Position numbers and translations under genes: made by a program. 64,000 bases of DNA, taken from Mycolicibacter sp. MU0102 (GTDB lineage Bacteria > Actinomycetota > Actinomycetes > Mycobacteriales > Mycobacteriaceae). Shown piece by piece: positions 42,823-52,327 of the stretch. The notes under the pieces were generated by a model. The model ran no database searches. It was given only the letters and a program-made list of their open reading frames with translations, and was not told where the DNA came from. Each line of letters begins with the position of its first letter. Position 1 is the stretch's first letter. The stretch is from positions 1,550,001 through 1,614,000 of the forward strand of contig NZ_OY726398.1 of the NCBI RefSeq assembly GCF_963378105.1, written 5' to 3'.

Positions 42823-44040
42823 GTGACCGGCACCCTAACCCAAACCCTGACCCTGCGGACCGCCACCGAGGACGATTGGGCCGCGATGGCGGTGCTGGGG
42901 GCCACCGGATTCGGCGAGGATTGGGACGCCGAATCAATGGCCGCCTGGCGAACCCTGACCACGCCCGAGAGCGCCATCGTGGTCTTCGACGGTGAAGCCG
43001 TGGTCGGAATGTCCGGCTACTTGGACCTGGAGTTGACCGTGCCCGGCGGGACGGTGCTGCCAGTGGCCGGGATCAGCTTCGTCGTGGTGGCTCCGACCCA
43101 CCGCCGACGCGGTGTGCTCCGGATGATGTACACCGAATTGCATCGGCGCATTGCTGATTCGGGTTATTCGATCGCGGCACTGACCGCCAGCGAGGGCGGA
43201 ATCTACGGGCGGTTCGGTTACGGCCCGGCGACGGTGGACCACGAGCTGACCATCGACCGGCGGTTCGCCCAGTTGCACCCCGACGCACCGGACCCCGGCG
43301 GAGTACGGCTGGTCAAAGCGGCCGACAGCCGTGACGAGTTCGCGGAGATCTACCAGCGTTGGCGCCAGCGTGTCCCGGGCGGCTTGGCGCGCCCGTTGGT
43401 GCTCTGGGACGACCTGCTCGCCGATCGGGAGAACACCCGCGAGGGCGGCACCGAATGGCTCGCGATGCTGCATCCCGATGGCTACGTGCTCTACCGCGTG
43501 CACGCCGGCGAGCCAAAGACGGTGCGAGTCGAGGAGTTTCGGGCCGTAACCCCGGAGGCGCACGCAGCGCTGTGGCGGGCGCTGCTCGGGTTGGACCTGA
43601 TGGGAAAGATCGTCGTCGAGACTCACCCGGACGATTCGATGCCTTACCTGCTGACCGATACCCGGCTGGCTACCACCACCGGGCGTTCGGACGGTCTGTG
43701 GCTGCGGATGATGGATATCCCCGCTGTGCTGATGGCCCGCCGCTACACCGTGGACGTGCCCGAGCTGTCCGTCGTCGTGGCGGTGTGTGACGGATTCCGC
43801 AGCGACGGTGGGCGATTCACGCTCACAATCCGCGACGGCGTCGCCGAGTGCGCCCCGACCGAGGCGGACGCCGAGGTGGAGCTGGACTTGGATGTGCTGG
43901 GCAGCCTGTACTTCGGCGCACACCGGGCGTCATCGCTCGCCCGAGCCGGCAGGCTGCGGTGTCGCGACGACGCCCTGGTGCGTCGACTGGATGCGGCGTT
44001 CGCCCACGACGTCGCCGCCCAGATCGGCTTCGGCTTCTAG
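42823..44040 (+). CDS. eis: Eis-type N-acetyltransferase
   Basis: 405 aa from GTG 42823. N-terminal GNAT domain with acetyl-CoA loop VVAPTHRRRGVLRMM (about 88-102) and SEGGIYGRFGYGPAT; central GNAT-like domain; C-terminal SCP2-like domain ending in free carboxylate Phe (IGFGF) as in Eis. Mycobacterial Eis is a hexameric lysine/aminoglycoside acetyltransferase (402 aa in M. tuberculosis). It lies between the DapB-like gene and the FadE pair instead of next to degV. Confidence 0.88.
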   Translation: MTGTLTQTLTLRTATEDDWAAMAVLGATGFGEDWDAESMAAWRTLTTPESAIVVFDGEAVVGMSGYLDLELTVPGGTVLPVAGISFVVVAPTHRRRGVLRMMYTELHRRIADSGYSIAALTASEGGIYGRFGYGPATVDHELTIDRRFAQLHPDAPDPGGVRLVKAADSRDEFAEIYQRWRQRVPGGLARPLVLWDDLLADRENTREGGTEWLAMLHPDGYVLYRVHAGEPKTVRVEEFRAVTPEAHAALWRALLGLDLMGKIVVETHPDDSMPYLLTDTRLATTTGRSDGLWLRMMDIPAVLMARRYTVDVPELSVVVAVCDGFRSDGGRFTLTIRDGVAECAPTEADAEVELDLDVLGSLYFGAHRASSLARAGRLRCRDDALVRRLDAAFAHDVAAQIGFGF

Positions 44041-44043
44041 CTG

Positions 44044-45153
44044 TTACAGCTTGGCCAGGTCGTAGCTGCTCAGGTTGTCGATGAGCACGTGCAGCTGATC
44101 TTGCGACGATCCCAGGGTGTGATCGATCGCGGTGAGGCGGGCCGCAAGGTGGCCGACCGGGTACTCCCAGGTCACGCCGATCCCGCCGTGCAGCTGGATG
44201 GCCTCCTGAGCGATGTGGCGCCCGGACCGGCCGACCTGCAGCTTGGCGCGCGCCGCGATCACCGGGTCGTAGTTGCCGTCGGCGAGCGACATCGCCGCGT
44301 ACATGCTCATGCTGCGGGCCAACTCCAGCGACACGTACATGTCGGCGGCGCGCTGGGTCAGGGTCTGGAAGGTGTTCAGCGTGACCCCGAACTGCTTGCG
44401 CGTCTTGAGGTAATCGGTGGTCAGCCGCAGAGCCTCTTCCATCGCGCCGACAGCCTCGGCGCACAGTGCCGAGGAGATGCGGATGACGGCACGCTCGATG
44501 GCGGCCGAGGCGTCGGTCGCCTCACCCAGCGCGGTGGCCGGGGCATCGGCGAAGTCGACCTGGGCCCCGCGCTGACCGTCGAAGGTCCGGTAGGGCGCAC
44601 GGGTAACGCCGTCGGCGCTCGCCTCGACCAGGAACAGCCCGGTTCCGCCGTCGGGCAACGCAGCGCTGACGACGAATGTGTCGGCGCGATCCCCGGTCAG
44701 CACCGGGTTCTTACGTCCGCTCAGCTGCCACGAATCGCCTTGCGGCACAGCCGTGGTGGCCACCTTGCCTGCGGTTCCCCGCATACCCGGCTCGGTGTGG
44801 GCGAACGCCAGAATCCGCTCGCCCTCGGCGACGGTGTCGAGCAGCGCGCGCTGCTCGGCGGTGCCGCGCTCGGCGATCAGCGCGCCCGGCCCGAGTGCTC
44901 CGTGTACCACGGGTTCCGGCGCCACCCGCCGGCCGATCTCGGTGAGCACCACCATGATCTCCAGCGGGCCGGATTCCTGCGGGTCGAAACCCAGACCGAG
45001 AATCCCGATGTCCGCCAGCTGCTTCCACACCTCGGGGTTGAATCCGGGGTCGGTCTCGATGACCTTGTTGCGGGTCTCGGTGTCATAGCCCGACAACATC
45101 GAACGGGTGGTGTCGCGCAGCAGAACCTGCTCGTCACTGAGTTGGAAGTCCAT
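44044..45153 (-). CDS. Acyl-CoA dehydrogenase (FadE), second subunit
   Basis: 369 aa from ATG 45153. AGGAGG at the end of the upstream gene lies 10 bases before this ATG but only 1 base before the ATG at 45162, so 45153 is the likely start. TRKQFGVTLNTFQ and LHGGIGVTWEYPVGH are acyl-CoA dehydrogenase blocks. Together with the other FadE it has the two-gene form of the mycobacterial heterotetramers that act on branched or steroid CoA thioesters. Three bases separate it from the convergent eis gene. Confidence 0.88.
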   Translation of the reverse strand: MDFQLSDEQVLLRDTTRSMLSGYDTETRNKVIETDPGFNPEVWKQLADIGILGLGFDPQESGPLEIMVVLTEIGRRVAPEPVVHGALGPGALIAERGTAEQRALLDTVAEGERILAFAHTEPGMRGTAGKVATTAVPQGDSWQLSGRKNPVLTGDRADTFVVSAALPDGGTGLFLVEASADGVTRAPYRTFDGQRGAQVDFADAPATALGEATDASAAIERAVIRISSALCAEAVGAMEEALRLTTDYLKTRKQFGVTLNTFQTLTQRAADMYVSLELARSMSMYAAMSLADGNYDPVIAARAKLQVGRSGRHIAQEAIQLHGGIGVTWEYPVGHLAARLTAIDHTLGSSQDQLHVLIDNLSSYDLAKL

Positions 45154-45167
45154 AGCTGTCATACCTC

Positions 45168-46328
45168 CTAAAGGCCGAGAATGGTCGACGCGATGATGGT
45201 GCGCTGTACCTCGTTGCTGCCGCCGTAGATCGAGGTCTTGCGGTAGTTCAGATATGTCGGCGCCGCGTCCTGCGCCCAGGAGGGCGTTGCGATGCCGTCG
45301 CCTGCCTCGAAGGGCAGAACATCGGGACCGGCCAGCTCCACAAACAGCTCGGTGGCGGCCTGCTGCAGCTGGCTGCCCTGCAGCTTGAGCACCGACGACG
45401 CCGGGTTCGGCTTGCCGTCGGCGGAGTCGCTCGACACCCGCATCTGGGTGAGCTCGAGTGCCAGCAGATCGTTCTCGAGTTCGGCGACCCGGGCGGCGAA
45501 CAACGGATCGTCGAGGGCCCCCAACGCCTTGGCGCGCTGCTTGAGTTCGGCGACACGCACCTTGGTACGGGTCACCCCGGCGATGCCGGTGCGCTCGTTG
45601 CCCAGCAGGAACTTCGCGTAAGTCCAGCCGTGGTTCTCCTCACCGACCAGCTGATCGGCGGGCACCCGCACGTCGGAGAAGAACACTTCGTTGACCTCGT
45701 AGCCGCCGTCGATCAGCTTGATCGGCCGCATGGTGACACCCGGTGTGTCGACGCGGAACAGCAGGAAGGAGATGCCGGCCTGCTTCTTGGGGGCCTGCGG
45801 GTCGGTGCGCACCAGGCAGAAGATCCAGTCCGCGTACTGGCCCAGCGTGGTCCAGGTCTTCTGCCCGTTGACGATGTAGCTGTCACCGTCGCGCACCGCG
45901 GTGGTGCGCAGGCTCGCCAGGTCGGAGCCGGCTTCGGGCTCAGAAAAGCCCTGGCACCACCAGATGTCCAGGTTGGCGGTGGCGGGCAGGAAGCGTTCCT
46001 TGATCGCCTGGGAACCGAATTCGGCGATCACCGGGCCGACCATCTTGGCGTTGAAGGTCAGCGGTTCGGGCACCGAGGCCAGCTGCATCTCGTCGTGCCA
46101 GATCTGGTGCTGGGTCAGCGTCCAGTCCTTGCCACCCCACTCGACCGGCCAGTTCGGTACCGCCAGGCCGTTGGCGTTGAGGATGCGCTGGGTCGTGACG
46201 ATGTCCTCGGGAAAGTTCGAATGACCCAACCGGCTGCGTTCGCGAATGTCAGCCGGGATCTCGGTGGTGAAGAAGGTCCGCATCTCGTCGCGGAACGCTG
46301 CCTCCTCCGCGCTCAGTGCCAGTCTCAC
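45168..46328 (-). CDS. Acyl-CoA dehydrogenase (FadE), first subunit
   Basis: 386 aa from the start at 46328. WWCQGFSEPEAGSDLASLRT and VNGQKTWTTLGQYADW are FAD/substrate-binding blocks; YRKTSIYGGSNEVQRTIIA is the conserved C-terminus. Its TAG stop forms part of the Shine-Dalgarno region of the partner gene, indicating coupled expression and an alpha2beta2 enzyme. Similar pairs include FadE17/18 and FadE26/27; the substrate cannot be assigned. Confidence 0.88.
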   Translation of the reverse strand: MRLALSAEEAAFRDEMRTFFTTEIPADIRERSRLGHSNFPEDIVTTQRILNANGLAVPNWPVEWGGKDWTLTQHQIWHDEMQLASVPEPLTFNAKMVGPVIAEFGSQAIKERFLPATANLDIWWCQGFSEPEAGSDLASLRTTAVRDGDSYIVNGQKTWTTLGQYADWIFCLVRTDPQAPKKQAGISFLLFRVDTPGVTMRPIKLIDGGYEVNEVFFSDVRVPADQLVGEENHGWTYAKFLLGNERTGIAGVTRTKVRVAELKQRAKALGALDDPLFAARVAELENDLLALELTQMRVSSDSADGKPNPASSVLKLQGSQLQQAATELFVELAGPDVLPFEAGDGIATPSWAQDAAPTYLNYRKTSIYGGSNEVQRTIIASTILGL

Positions 46329-46424
46329 GTCGACCTCCCGGTTGGTTGGGTGAACTCACGGTTGGTATGCACCCTAATCGTCACTTCTGCGGCCGTTCGG
46401 GGGAGGGCTTACCGTGCGCTTTTG

Positions 46425-46430
46425 TACGCT
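46425..46430 (+). promoter_or_regulatory. -10 element for leaderless lipoprotein gene
   Basis: TACGCT ends 7 bases before ATG 46438; no Shine-Dalgarno sequence. This favours ATG 46438 over the in-frame GTG at 46414. Confidence 0.55.
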
Positions 46431-46437
46431 GGACCTC

Positions 46438-46974
46438 ATGAGACGGTGGGTCGTCGCGCTCTGTGCCCTGGTTTTGTCTCTCGTGTCGTGCTCGGCGGAG
46501 ACGGCGGAGAAGGCCGAGTCGGACTCATCGCCGGGGGCCCGGCAAACACCGGCCCCGCGACCGGCCGCGCACATCGGTCAGACGCTGGACCTGATGCGCA
46601 TCGGCGGGCAGAAGATCGCCGTGACGTTGACGGAGGTCATCGCACCGGCGACCGTCCCGAACGGCTGGGGCACGGCGGGCAAGACCTACCTTGCGACCAA
46701 GCTGCGGATCGAGAACGCCGGAACCACGACGATCGTCGGCAACAGCAACAGCGACGTCACGGTGGTGGGTTCGGACGACCAGAACTACCCGGCCGATTTC
46801 GCCACCGTGAACGAGTGCAAGGACTTCGCCTACGGCTGGTTCCTGATCGCCGCCGGATCGTCGAACACCGGCTGCGTCGTCTTCGCGCTGCCCACCGGGG
46901 TGACAGCGGCGAAGGTCCGCTATGCCCCGTCGTCGGGCATCTCGCAAGACGTCGGGGAGTGGCTGAACCCCTAA
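46438..46974 (+). CDS. Putative lipoprotein, DUF4352-like
   Basis: 178 aa. MRRWVVALCALVLSLVSCSA is a signal peptide with lipobox LVSC. The mature part has TYLATKLRIENAGTTTIVGN and YPADFATVNECKD, a beta-sandwich pattern of DUF4352-type exported proteins. Two further Cys residues (NECKD, NTGCVVF) could form a disulfide. Divergent from the FadE pair; function unknown. Confidence 0.7.
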   Translation: MRRWVVALCALVLSLVSCSAETAEKAESDSSPGARQTPAPRPAAHIGQTLDLMRIGGQKIAVTLTEVIAPATVPNGWGTAGKTYLATKLRIENAGTTTIVGNSNSDVTVVGSDDQNYPADFATVNECKDFAYGWFLIAAGSSNTGCVVFALPTGVTAAKVRYAPSSGISQDVGEWLNP

Positions 46975-47068
46975 CGCAGCGCCGCAGCAGGTTGCGCACA
47001 GTCCGCGGTTGATCCACAGACCAGCCAGGATCGTGCGCTGAGCGAACCGGACTGACAGTGCCGGCACC

Positions 47069-47074
47069 TACCGT
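47069..47074 (+). promoter_or_regulatory. comEA -10 element, leaderless spacing
   Basis: TACCGT ends 6 bases before ATG 47081 and no ribosome binding site is seen, consistent with a leaderless comEA transcript. Confidence 0.45.
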
Positions 47075-47080
47075 CGGCGC

Positions 47081-47932
47081 ATGGCACCAGAACCACCCGG
47101 CGAGCGGCTGCAGCGTCGACTCGGCCTGCTCCCGGACCCCGACCGTGGCGAGCACACCTCCGACACTGACGACGAGGATGACCCGAATTCGTTGCTGCCG
47201 CGTTGGCTTCCTGACGGTGCAGCCGAGGCGGGCTGGCTTGCCAAAGTGCGGGCCGACCCGGGCCGGGCCGGTGCGGTTGCCTTGGCGGTCATCGCTGCGG
47301 TGGCGGTGCTCATCACGGTGTTCACCGTGCTGCGTGATCAGCCTGCGCCAGTGCTGAGCGCGAAACTGCCACCGGTGGAGATGGTTTCGACAGCCAGTCC
47401 GCGCACCGACCAATCGGCCGCCGGCTCTGCGGCGCCGCCGGCCGAGCAGGTCGTGGTCAGCGTGGTCGGCCTGGTGCACAAGCCGGGTCTGGCGACGTTG
47501 TCGCCCGGATCCCGCATTGCCGATGCGCTGACCGCGGCCGGCGGGGCCCTCGACGGTGCGGATACGGTCGGACTGAATCTGGCCCGGCCCTTAGTCGATG
47601 GCGAACAGATCGTGGTCGGTCTGGCGCCGCCGGCAGGGCTACCGGTGCTGGGCAGTTCGGTGGGTGCCGTCTCGCCGGCGCCGGAAGCGCCCCGCACCAG
47701 CACCGCCCCAACCGGTCCCGAGCCCAAACATGAACCGGGCGAGCCGGTGAATCTCAACACCGCAACAGTCGAGCAGCTCGACGCCCTGCCCGGGGTGGGG
47801 CCGGTGACCGCGGCCGCGATCGTGGCCTGGCGCGACAGCCACGGGAAGTTCACCCGCGTCGATCAGCTCGGCGACGTCGACGGAATCGGCCCGGCGCGCT
47901 TGGAGAAGCTGCGTGCCCTGGTTCGTGTCTGA
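47081..47932 (+). CDS. comEA: ComEA-like DNA-binding membrane protein
   Basis: 283 aa. A cytoplasmic N-terminal part, one helix (AGAVALAVIAAVAVLITVFT, about 65-84), an SLBB-type domain (VSVVGLVHKPGLATLSPGSR), a Pro-rich linker and a C-terminal helix-hairpin-helix pair: NLNTATVEQLDALPGVGPVT and GIGPARLEKLRALV. In competent bacteria ComEA binds incoming DNA at the outer face of the membrane. comEC follows two bases later. Confidence 0.9.
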   Translation: MAPEPPGERLQRRLGLLPDPDRGEHTSDTDDEDDPNSLLPRWLPDGAAEAGWLAKVRADPGRAGAVALAVIAAVAVLITVFTVLRDQPAPVLSAKLPPVEMVSTASPRTDQSAAGSAAPPAEQVVVSVVGLVHKPGLATLSPGSRIADALTAAGGALDGADTVGLNLARPLVDGEQIVVGLAPPAGLPVLGSSVGAVSPAPEAPRTSTAPTGPEPKHEPGEPVNLNTATVEQLDALPGVGPVTAAAIVAWRDSHGKFTRVDQLGDVDGIGPARLEKLRALVRV

Positions 47933-47934
47933 GC

Positions 47935-49497
47935 GTGACGTCGCCAGCGGCCGAACCGGCGCCGGCGGCCCGCCTCGACGTTCGGCTGGTGCCGGCGGCG
48001 GTGATGGGCTGGCTGGTCACCGCGGCCGGCATCCAGTGGCAGATCGGCGGCCTGCTGGCGGTGCTGTGTGCCCTGCTGGCGGTGGCTGCCGGGGTGTTGT
48101 GGTGGTACGCCGGACGGCGGGGGCGCCCCGGTTGGCGGCTGATGGGTGCGGCGGTTGCCGCGGCATCGATGGCGGGGGCGGGCTTCGGATGGGCTGTAGC
48201 GCTGCGTACCGCCTCCGTCGAGCACCACCCGATCGCCGCGCTGTGCGGCACGACCGCGACGGTGACGGTCACCCCGAGTGAGAGCCCACTGCCCGCCGGC
48301 GCGCGGCGGCTGATGTTCCGAGCCACCTTGCAGCGCCTCGACGACGTTGTCGCCTCGGGCCGGGTGTTGGTATTCGCCTCCAGCGCTGAGTTCGGCGAGG
48401 TGATGGTCGGCCAGTCGATGGCGTTCCGCGCGAAGGTCGCCCGCCCGGCCCGGCGGGATCTGTCGGTGGCGGTGCTCACCGCCAGCGGCGCTCCGGTGCG
48501 CGGGCAGCCCGGACCCGTCGCGCGGGCGGCACATCGGGTGCGGGCCCGGTTCGCGGTCGCCGCCACGCAAGTGCTGCCCGACGAGCAGGCCCGGATGTTG
48601 CCCGCGTTGGTGCTCGGCGACACTGCGGGGATCACGGCCGCCACCGGCCGAGACTTTCGGGCCGCGGGGCTGACGCATCTGATGGCGGTCTCCGGGGCCA
48701 ACGTGACGATCGTCTGCGGTGCGGTGCTGTTTTCGGCGCGGTTGGTCGGGCCGCGGGCTGCCGTGGTGCTGGCCGGGGGCGCCCTGGTCGCGTTCGTGAT
48801 CGTCGTGCAGCCCACGGCCAGCGTGCTGCGGGCGGCGGTGATGGGGGCCATCGCGCTGTTGGGCGTGCTCTCAGCGCGCAGCCGTCAGGCGGTGCCGAGC
48901 CTGGCCGCCAGTGTGTTGGTGCTGCTGGCGTTGGCCCCGCACCTGGCGGTCGACGTCGGGTTCGTGCTCTCGGTGGTGGCCACCGCGGCGCTGGTGCTCA
49001 TCGCGCCGGTCTGGACGGCCCGGCTGGAGGCGCGAGGCTGGCCTCGGCCGCTGGCCGCCGCGGTCTGCGTGGCGTGGGCGGCCAACCTGGTCACCGCGCC
49101 GTTGATCGCCGGCATCTCCGGGCGGCTCAGCCTGGTCAGTACGGTGGCCAACCTGGCGGTGGCGGCGCTGGTCGCGCCGATCACCGTGCTGGGCAGCGCG
49201 GCGGCGGTGCTGTGCGGGTGGTGGCCCGCGGGTGCCTACTTATTGATCCGTTTCACCGGACCGGAGTTGTGGTGGGTGTGCCGCGTCGCGCGCTGGGCCG
49301 GCGCACTCCCGGCCGCCGCTGTGCCGGTGCCGGACGGCGCCATGGGGGTCGTCGGGGTCGGCGCCGCCGCAGTACTGGTAGTGATTTGTTGGCGGTGGCG
49401 GTGGTGCCGCCGGGTGCTGGCCGCGCTGGGGCTATGCCTGCTGGCGTGGTCGGCCGCGCAGGTGTTGACCGGCTGGGCGGGTGTCGGCGCAGCGTGA
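47935..49497 (+). CDS. comEC: ComEC/Rec2-family DNA channel (no MBL domain)
   Basis: 520 aa from GTG 47935. An N-terminal helix region, a soluble DUF4131-like part, then the competence domain with AAGLTHLMAVSGANVTIVCG and many helices. The C-terminal metallo-beta-lactamase domain of classical ComEC (700-800 aa) is absent, as is usual for mycobacteria. It would carry DNA across the membrane, though natural competence is not established in most mycobacteria. Confidence 0.9.
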   Translation: MTSPAAEPAPAARLDVRLVPAAVMGWLVTAAGIQWQIGGLLAVLCALLAVAAGVLWWYAGRRGRPGWRLMGAAVAAASMAGAGFGWAVALRTASVEHHPIAALCGTTATVTVTPSESPLPAGARRLMFRATLQRLDDVVASGRVLVFASSAEFGEVMVGQSMAFRAKVARPARRDLSVAVLTASGAPVRGQPGPVARAAHRVRARFAVAATQVLPDEQARMLPALVLGDTAGITAATGRDFRAAGLTHLMAVSGANVTIVCGAVLFSARLVGPRAAVVLAGGALVAFVIVVQPTASVLRAAVMGAIALLGVLSARSRQAVPSLAASVLVLLALAPHLAVDVGFVLSVVATAALVLIAPVWTARLEARGWPRPLAAAVCVAWAANLVTAPLIAGISGRLSLVSTVANLAVAALVAPITVLGSAAAVLCGWWPAGAYLLIRFTGPELWWVCRVARWAGALPAAAVPVPDGAMGVVGVGAAAVLVVICWRWRWCRRVLAALGLCLLAWSAAQVLTGWAGVGAA

Positions 49498-49509
49498 CAC
49501 GATTGGCGG

Positions 49510-50472
49510 GTGAGCCAAGCGGTTTCGCCCCTGCACCTGATCCTCGGGGACGAGGAGCTGCTGGTCGATCGGGCGGTTGGTCAGGTACTCGCCGGAGTGC
49601 GGGCACAGGCCGGCAGCACCGACATCCCGGTGGACCGGTTGCGTGCCGGTGAGGTCGAAGCGGGCGAACTCGCCGAGCTGCTGAGCCCGTCGCTGTTCGC
49701 AGACGAGCGGGTGGTGGTGCTCGAGGCCGCAGCCGAAGCCGGCAAGGAGGCGGTGGCGCTGATCGCCGCCACGGCTGAGGACGTCCCGCTGGGCACCGTG
49801 CTGGTGGTGGTGCATTCGGGTGCGGGGCGGGCCAAGGCGCTGGCCGGGCAGCTGCGGGAACTCGGTGCCGAGGTGCACGCCTGTGCCCGCATCACCAAGG
49901 CCTCCGAACGTGCTGACTTCGTGCGGGCCGAGTTCCGCGGGCTCAAGGTCCGGGTCGACGACGACACCGTGACGGCGCTGCTCGATGCGGTGGGCTCTGA
50001 CATTCGCGAACTGGCCGCGGCCTGTTCGCAGCTGGTCGCGGACACCGGTGGGCACGTCGACGCCATCGCGGTGCGCCGCTATCACAGCGGCAAAGCCGAG
50101 GTGAAAGGGTTTGACGTCGCCGATCGGGCGGTCGTGGGCGACGTCGCCGGTGCCACCGAAGCGCTGCGCTGGGCGATGATTCGTGGCGAACCGCATGTGG
50201 TGCTGGCCGACGCCCTGGCCGAGGCGATTCACACCATCGCCCGGGTGCGGTCCAAGTCCGGTGATCCCTACCGGCTGGCCGGTGAATTGGGCATGCCGCC
50301 GTGGCGGGTGCAGAAGGCGCAGAAGCAGGCCCGGTTCTGGTCGCCGGGGACGATGGCGGCTGCGGTGCGGCTGGTGGCCGCCCTCAACGCCGATGTCAAA
50401 GGCGCCGCTGCCGACGCCGACTACGCGCTGGAGGCCGCGGTCCGCGGGGTCGCCGAGTTGGCCGACCGCTGA
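49510..50472 (+). CDS. holA: DNA polymerase III subunit delta
   Basis: 320 aa from GTG 49510. LHLILGDEELLVDRAVGQVL is the conserved delta N-terminus, with ESPSLFADERVVVLE-type and WRVQKAQKQARFWSPG regions in the AAA+ lid and collar. Delta opens the sliding clamp in the clamp loader. It follows comEC closely, as in M. tuberculosis (Rv2413c). Confidence 0.9.
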   Translation: MSQAVSPLHLILGDEELLVDRAVGQVLAGVRAQAGSTDIPVDRLRAGEVEAGELAELLSPSLFADERVVVLEAAAEAGKEAVALIAATAEDVPLGTVLVVVHSGAGRAKALAGQLRELGAEVHACARITKASERADFVRAEFRGLKVRVDDDTVTALLDAVGSDIRELAAACSQLVADTGGHVDAIAVRRYHSGKAEVKGFDVADRAVVGDVAGATEALRWAMIRGEPHVVLADALAEAIHTIARVRSKSGDPYRLAGELGMPPWRVQKAQKQARFWSPGTMAAAVRLVAALNADVKGAAADADYALEAAVRGVAELADR

Positions 50473-50486
50473 TCCAGGCAACACGA

Positions 50487-50518
50487 AGGCCCCTGTTCAC
50501 CAGTGGAAACAGGGGCCT
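50487..50518. terminator. Bidirectional terminator between holA and rpsT
   Basis: AGGCCCCTGTT (50487-50497), a 10-base loop, and AACAGGGGCCT (50508-50518) form a perfect 11-bp stem between two convergent genes. T-tracts are short on both sides, so it is an intrinsic-type terminator with weak U-run. Confidence 0.75.
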
Positions 50519-50541
50519 ACGTTTGCGGGCAGTCCGCTAGG

Positions 50542-50802
50542 TCAGAGCTGGTTGAGCGCCTTCGCCAGCGCCGACTTCTTGTTGGCGGCCTGGTTCTTGT
50601 GGATGACGCCCTTGCTGGCGGCCTTGTCCAGCTTGCGGCTGGTCGAGACCAGCAGCACGCCGGCCTTGTCCTTGTCACCGGCTGCGGCGGCCTCGCGGAA
50701 GGCACGGATCGCGGTGCGCACCGCCGACTTCACCGACTGGTTGCGCAGCCGGGCCTGCTCGTTGGTCCGGTTGCGCTTCACCTGCGACTTGATGTTGGCC
50801 AC
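50542..50802 (-). CDS. rpsT: 30S ribosomal protein S20
   Basis: 86 aa from GTG 50802 (VANIKSQVKRNRTNEQARLR), which has AAGGAAT on the minus strand at the right distance; an upstream in-frame start would add six residues without support. KGVIHKNQAANKKSALAKAL is the conserved C-terminal helix. Binds 16S rRNA early in assembly. Confidence 0.97.
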   Translation of the reverse strand: MANIKSQVKRNRTNEQARLRNQSVKSAVRTAIRAFREAAAAGDKDKAGVLLVSTSRKLDKAASKGVIHKNQAANKKSALAKALNQL

Positions 50803-50902
50803 GGAGTAATTCCTTCGCAAAAGCTTGAGTTGGGTTTGCCTCCCGAGGCGGGAGCAACAGCTGTTCAGGGTACCAGCTGGTTCGGTAACTCCCCAACTCG
50901 CC

Positions 50903-51760
50903 TCAGCTGCGGGCGGTCACCTCGACTCGATGCAGGTCGTCGCCGAGTTCGATCGGCCCGTCGAATTTCGCGGCGGCCAGCGCCCGCCACTGCTCTTCCT
51001 GTCCGGGCGCGATGGCGGGCACATAGTGGGTCAGCACCAGGATGCCCGCCCCGGCGCGCTTGGCGGTCGCGGCAGCCTGGGCCACCGAGGAGTGGTAGTC
51101 GCAGATATCGCGGATGCGCTGCTGGGGCAGCAACTCGATGAGGTCGCTGCGGATGACGGTGTGCACCAACGCACCGGCTCCGGCCGCCAGCTCGTCGAGG
51201 CTGTCGCAGGGCACGGTGTCGCCGGCCAGCACCACCGAGGCGGTCCCGTTTTCGTCGGAGTGCTCGATCCGGAATCCGATGGTCGGTGTCACCGGCCGGT
51301 GGTCGGTGGGCGCCACGGTGATCCGCACCCGGTCGCGGTCCCAGACCTGGCCGGTGGTGTATTCCTGCACGTCGACCGGGGGAGGGGCGGTCAGATCGTC
51401 GTGGTGGGCAATGCGGTAGCCGATGTCGTGACCAAAGGCGCGCAGGGTCGCCTCCACCACCTCTGCGGTGCCCGGCGGGCCGATGATCGGCAGCGGTGGG
51501 ATATCCGGGGTGAAGGTGGTGACCCATCTGGTGATCAGCAGATCGCCCAGGTCGGCGATGTGGTCGCTGTGCAGGTGGGTGAGCAGCAGTGCCGAGAGGG
51601 TGTTGGCCGAGCCGCCCGCCGCTGCCAAACGTTGCAGCACCCCGCGTCCGCAGTCGACCAGCAGTTGCTGGCCTCCGGCTCGGATCAGGGTCGACGGTCC
51701 GGCGCGGTTCGGGTCGGGGATAGGGCTTCCAGTGCCCAGCAGGGTGATCTCGATCGTCAT
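50903..51760 (-). CDS. Metallo-beta-lactamase-fold hydrolase, RNase Z-like (Rv2407-like)
   Basis: 285 aa from ATG 51760. LLTHLHSDHIADLGDLL is the metal motif HxHxDH, with further ligands in APTDHRP, LAGDTVPC and LVLTHYVP. LLGTGSPIPDPNRAGPS is the N-terminal tRNase Z/phosphodiesterase signature. It may process tRNA 3' ends or be a related phosphodiesterase; the exosite arm is not obvious. Confidence 0.8.
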   Translation of the reverse strand: MTIEITLLGTGSPIPDPNRAGPSTLIRAGGQQLLVDCGRGVLQRLAAAGGSANTLSALLLTHLHSDHIADLGDLLITRWVTTFTPDIPPLPIIGPPGTAEVVEATLRAFGHDIGYRIAHHDDLTAPPPVDVQEYTTGQVWDRDRVRITVAPTDHRPVTPTIGFRIEHSDENGTASVVLAGDTVPCDSLDELAAGAGALVHTVIRSDLIELLPQQRIRDICDYHSSVAQAAATAKRAGAGILVLTHYVPAIAPGQEEQWRALAAAKFDGPIELGDDLHRVEVTARS

Positions 51761-51886
51761 GACGTCACATATGCCACAGATGTCGCCCGTGCGCTAGGCG
51801 ATCGGCTGAGTTTCGTTATCGCCACCCCCGACCGGGCGAAATGGCCTAGCCTGGTGTGAAGCAGATCACTGCGGCGGGAGGCTTCA

Positions 51887-52315
51887 ATGCGGATCGCGGA
51901 TGTATTGCGGAACAAGGGTGCGGCGGTGGTGACCATCCATCCGGATGCCACGGTCATGGAGTTGCTGGCGGGCTTGGCCGAGCACAACATCGGCGCCATG
52001 GTGGTGATCGGACGTGAGGGCTTGGAGGGAGTGGCCTCCGAGCGTGACGTGGTACGCCAGCTACATGTCCACGGCGCCAGTCTGCTGGCTCGGCCGGTGT
52101 CGGCCATCATGACCCGCTTGGTGGCGACCTGCGTCAAGACCGACTCCGCCGACGACGTCAGCATGTTGATGACAGAGCACCGCGCGCGTCATATTCCGGT
52201 GCTGGAAAACGGCCGATTGGCCGGGATCGTCAGCATCGGCGACATCGTCAAGTCCCGGATGGAAGAACTGCAGGCCGAGCACGAGCAACTGCGCGACTAC
52301 ATCGCCCAGGGCTAG
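51887..52315 (+). CDS. CBS-domain pair protein
   Basis: 142 aa from ATG 51887 with GGGAGG just upstream. Two CBS repeats: VLRNKGAAVVTIHPDATVME (about 5-60) and VSAIMTRLVATCVKTDSADD (about 70-130). Stand-alone CBS pairs bind adenine nucleotides and regulate partners; no target is evident. Rv2406c occupies the same position. A TAGCCT hexamer at 51846-51851 could be its -10. Confidence 0.85.
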   Translation: MRIADVLRNKGAAVVTIHPDATVMELLAGLAEHNIGAMVVIGREGLEGVASERDVVRQLHVHGASLLARPVSAIMTRLVATCVKTDSADDVSMLMTEHRARHIPVLENGRLAGIVSIGDIVKSRMEELQAEHEQLRDYIAQG

Positions 52316-52327
52316 CCGGCCGCAGCG

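Noticed and set aside
47935..51760. Split ComEC: MBL-fold gene at 50903-51760 as the missing ComEC domain
   Set aside because: The MBL gene is on the other strand and has RNase Z-type motifs; MBL-less ComEC is normal in mycobacteria.
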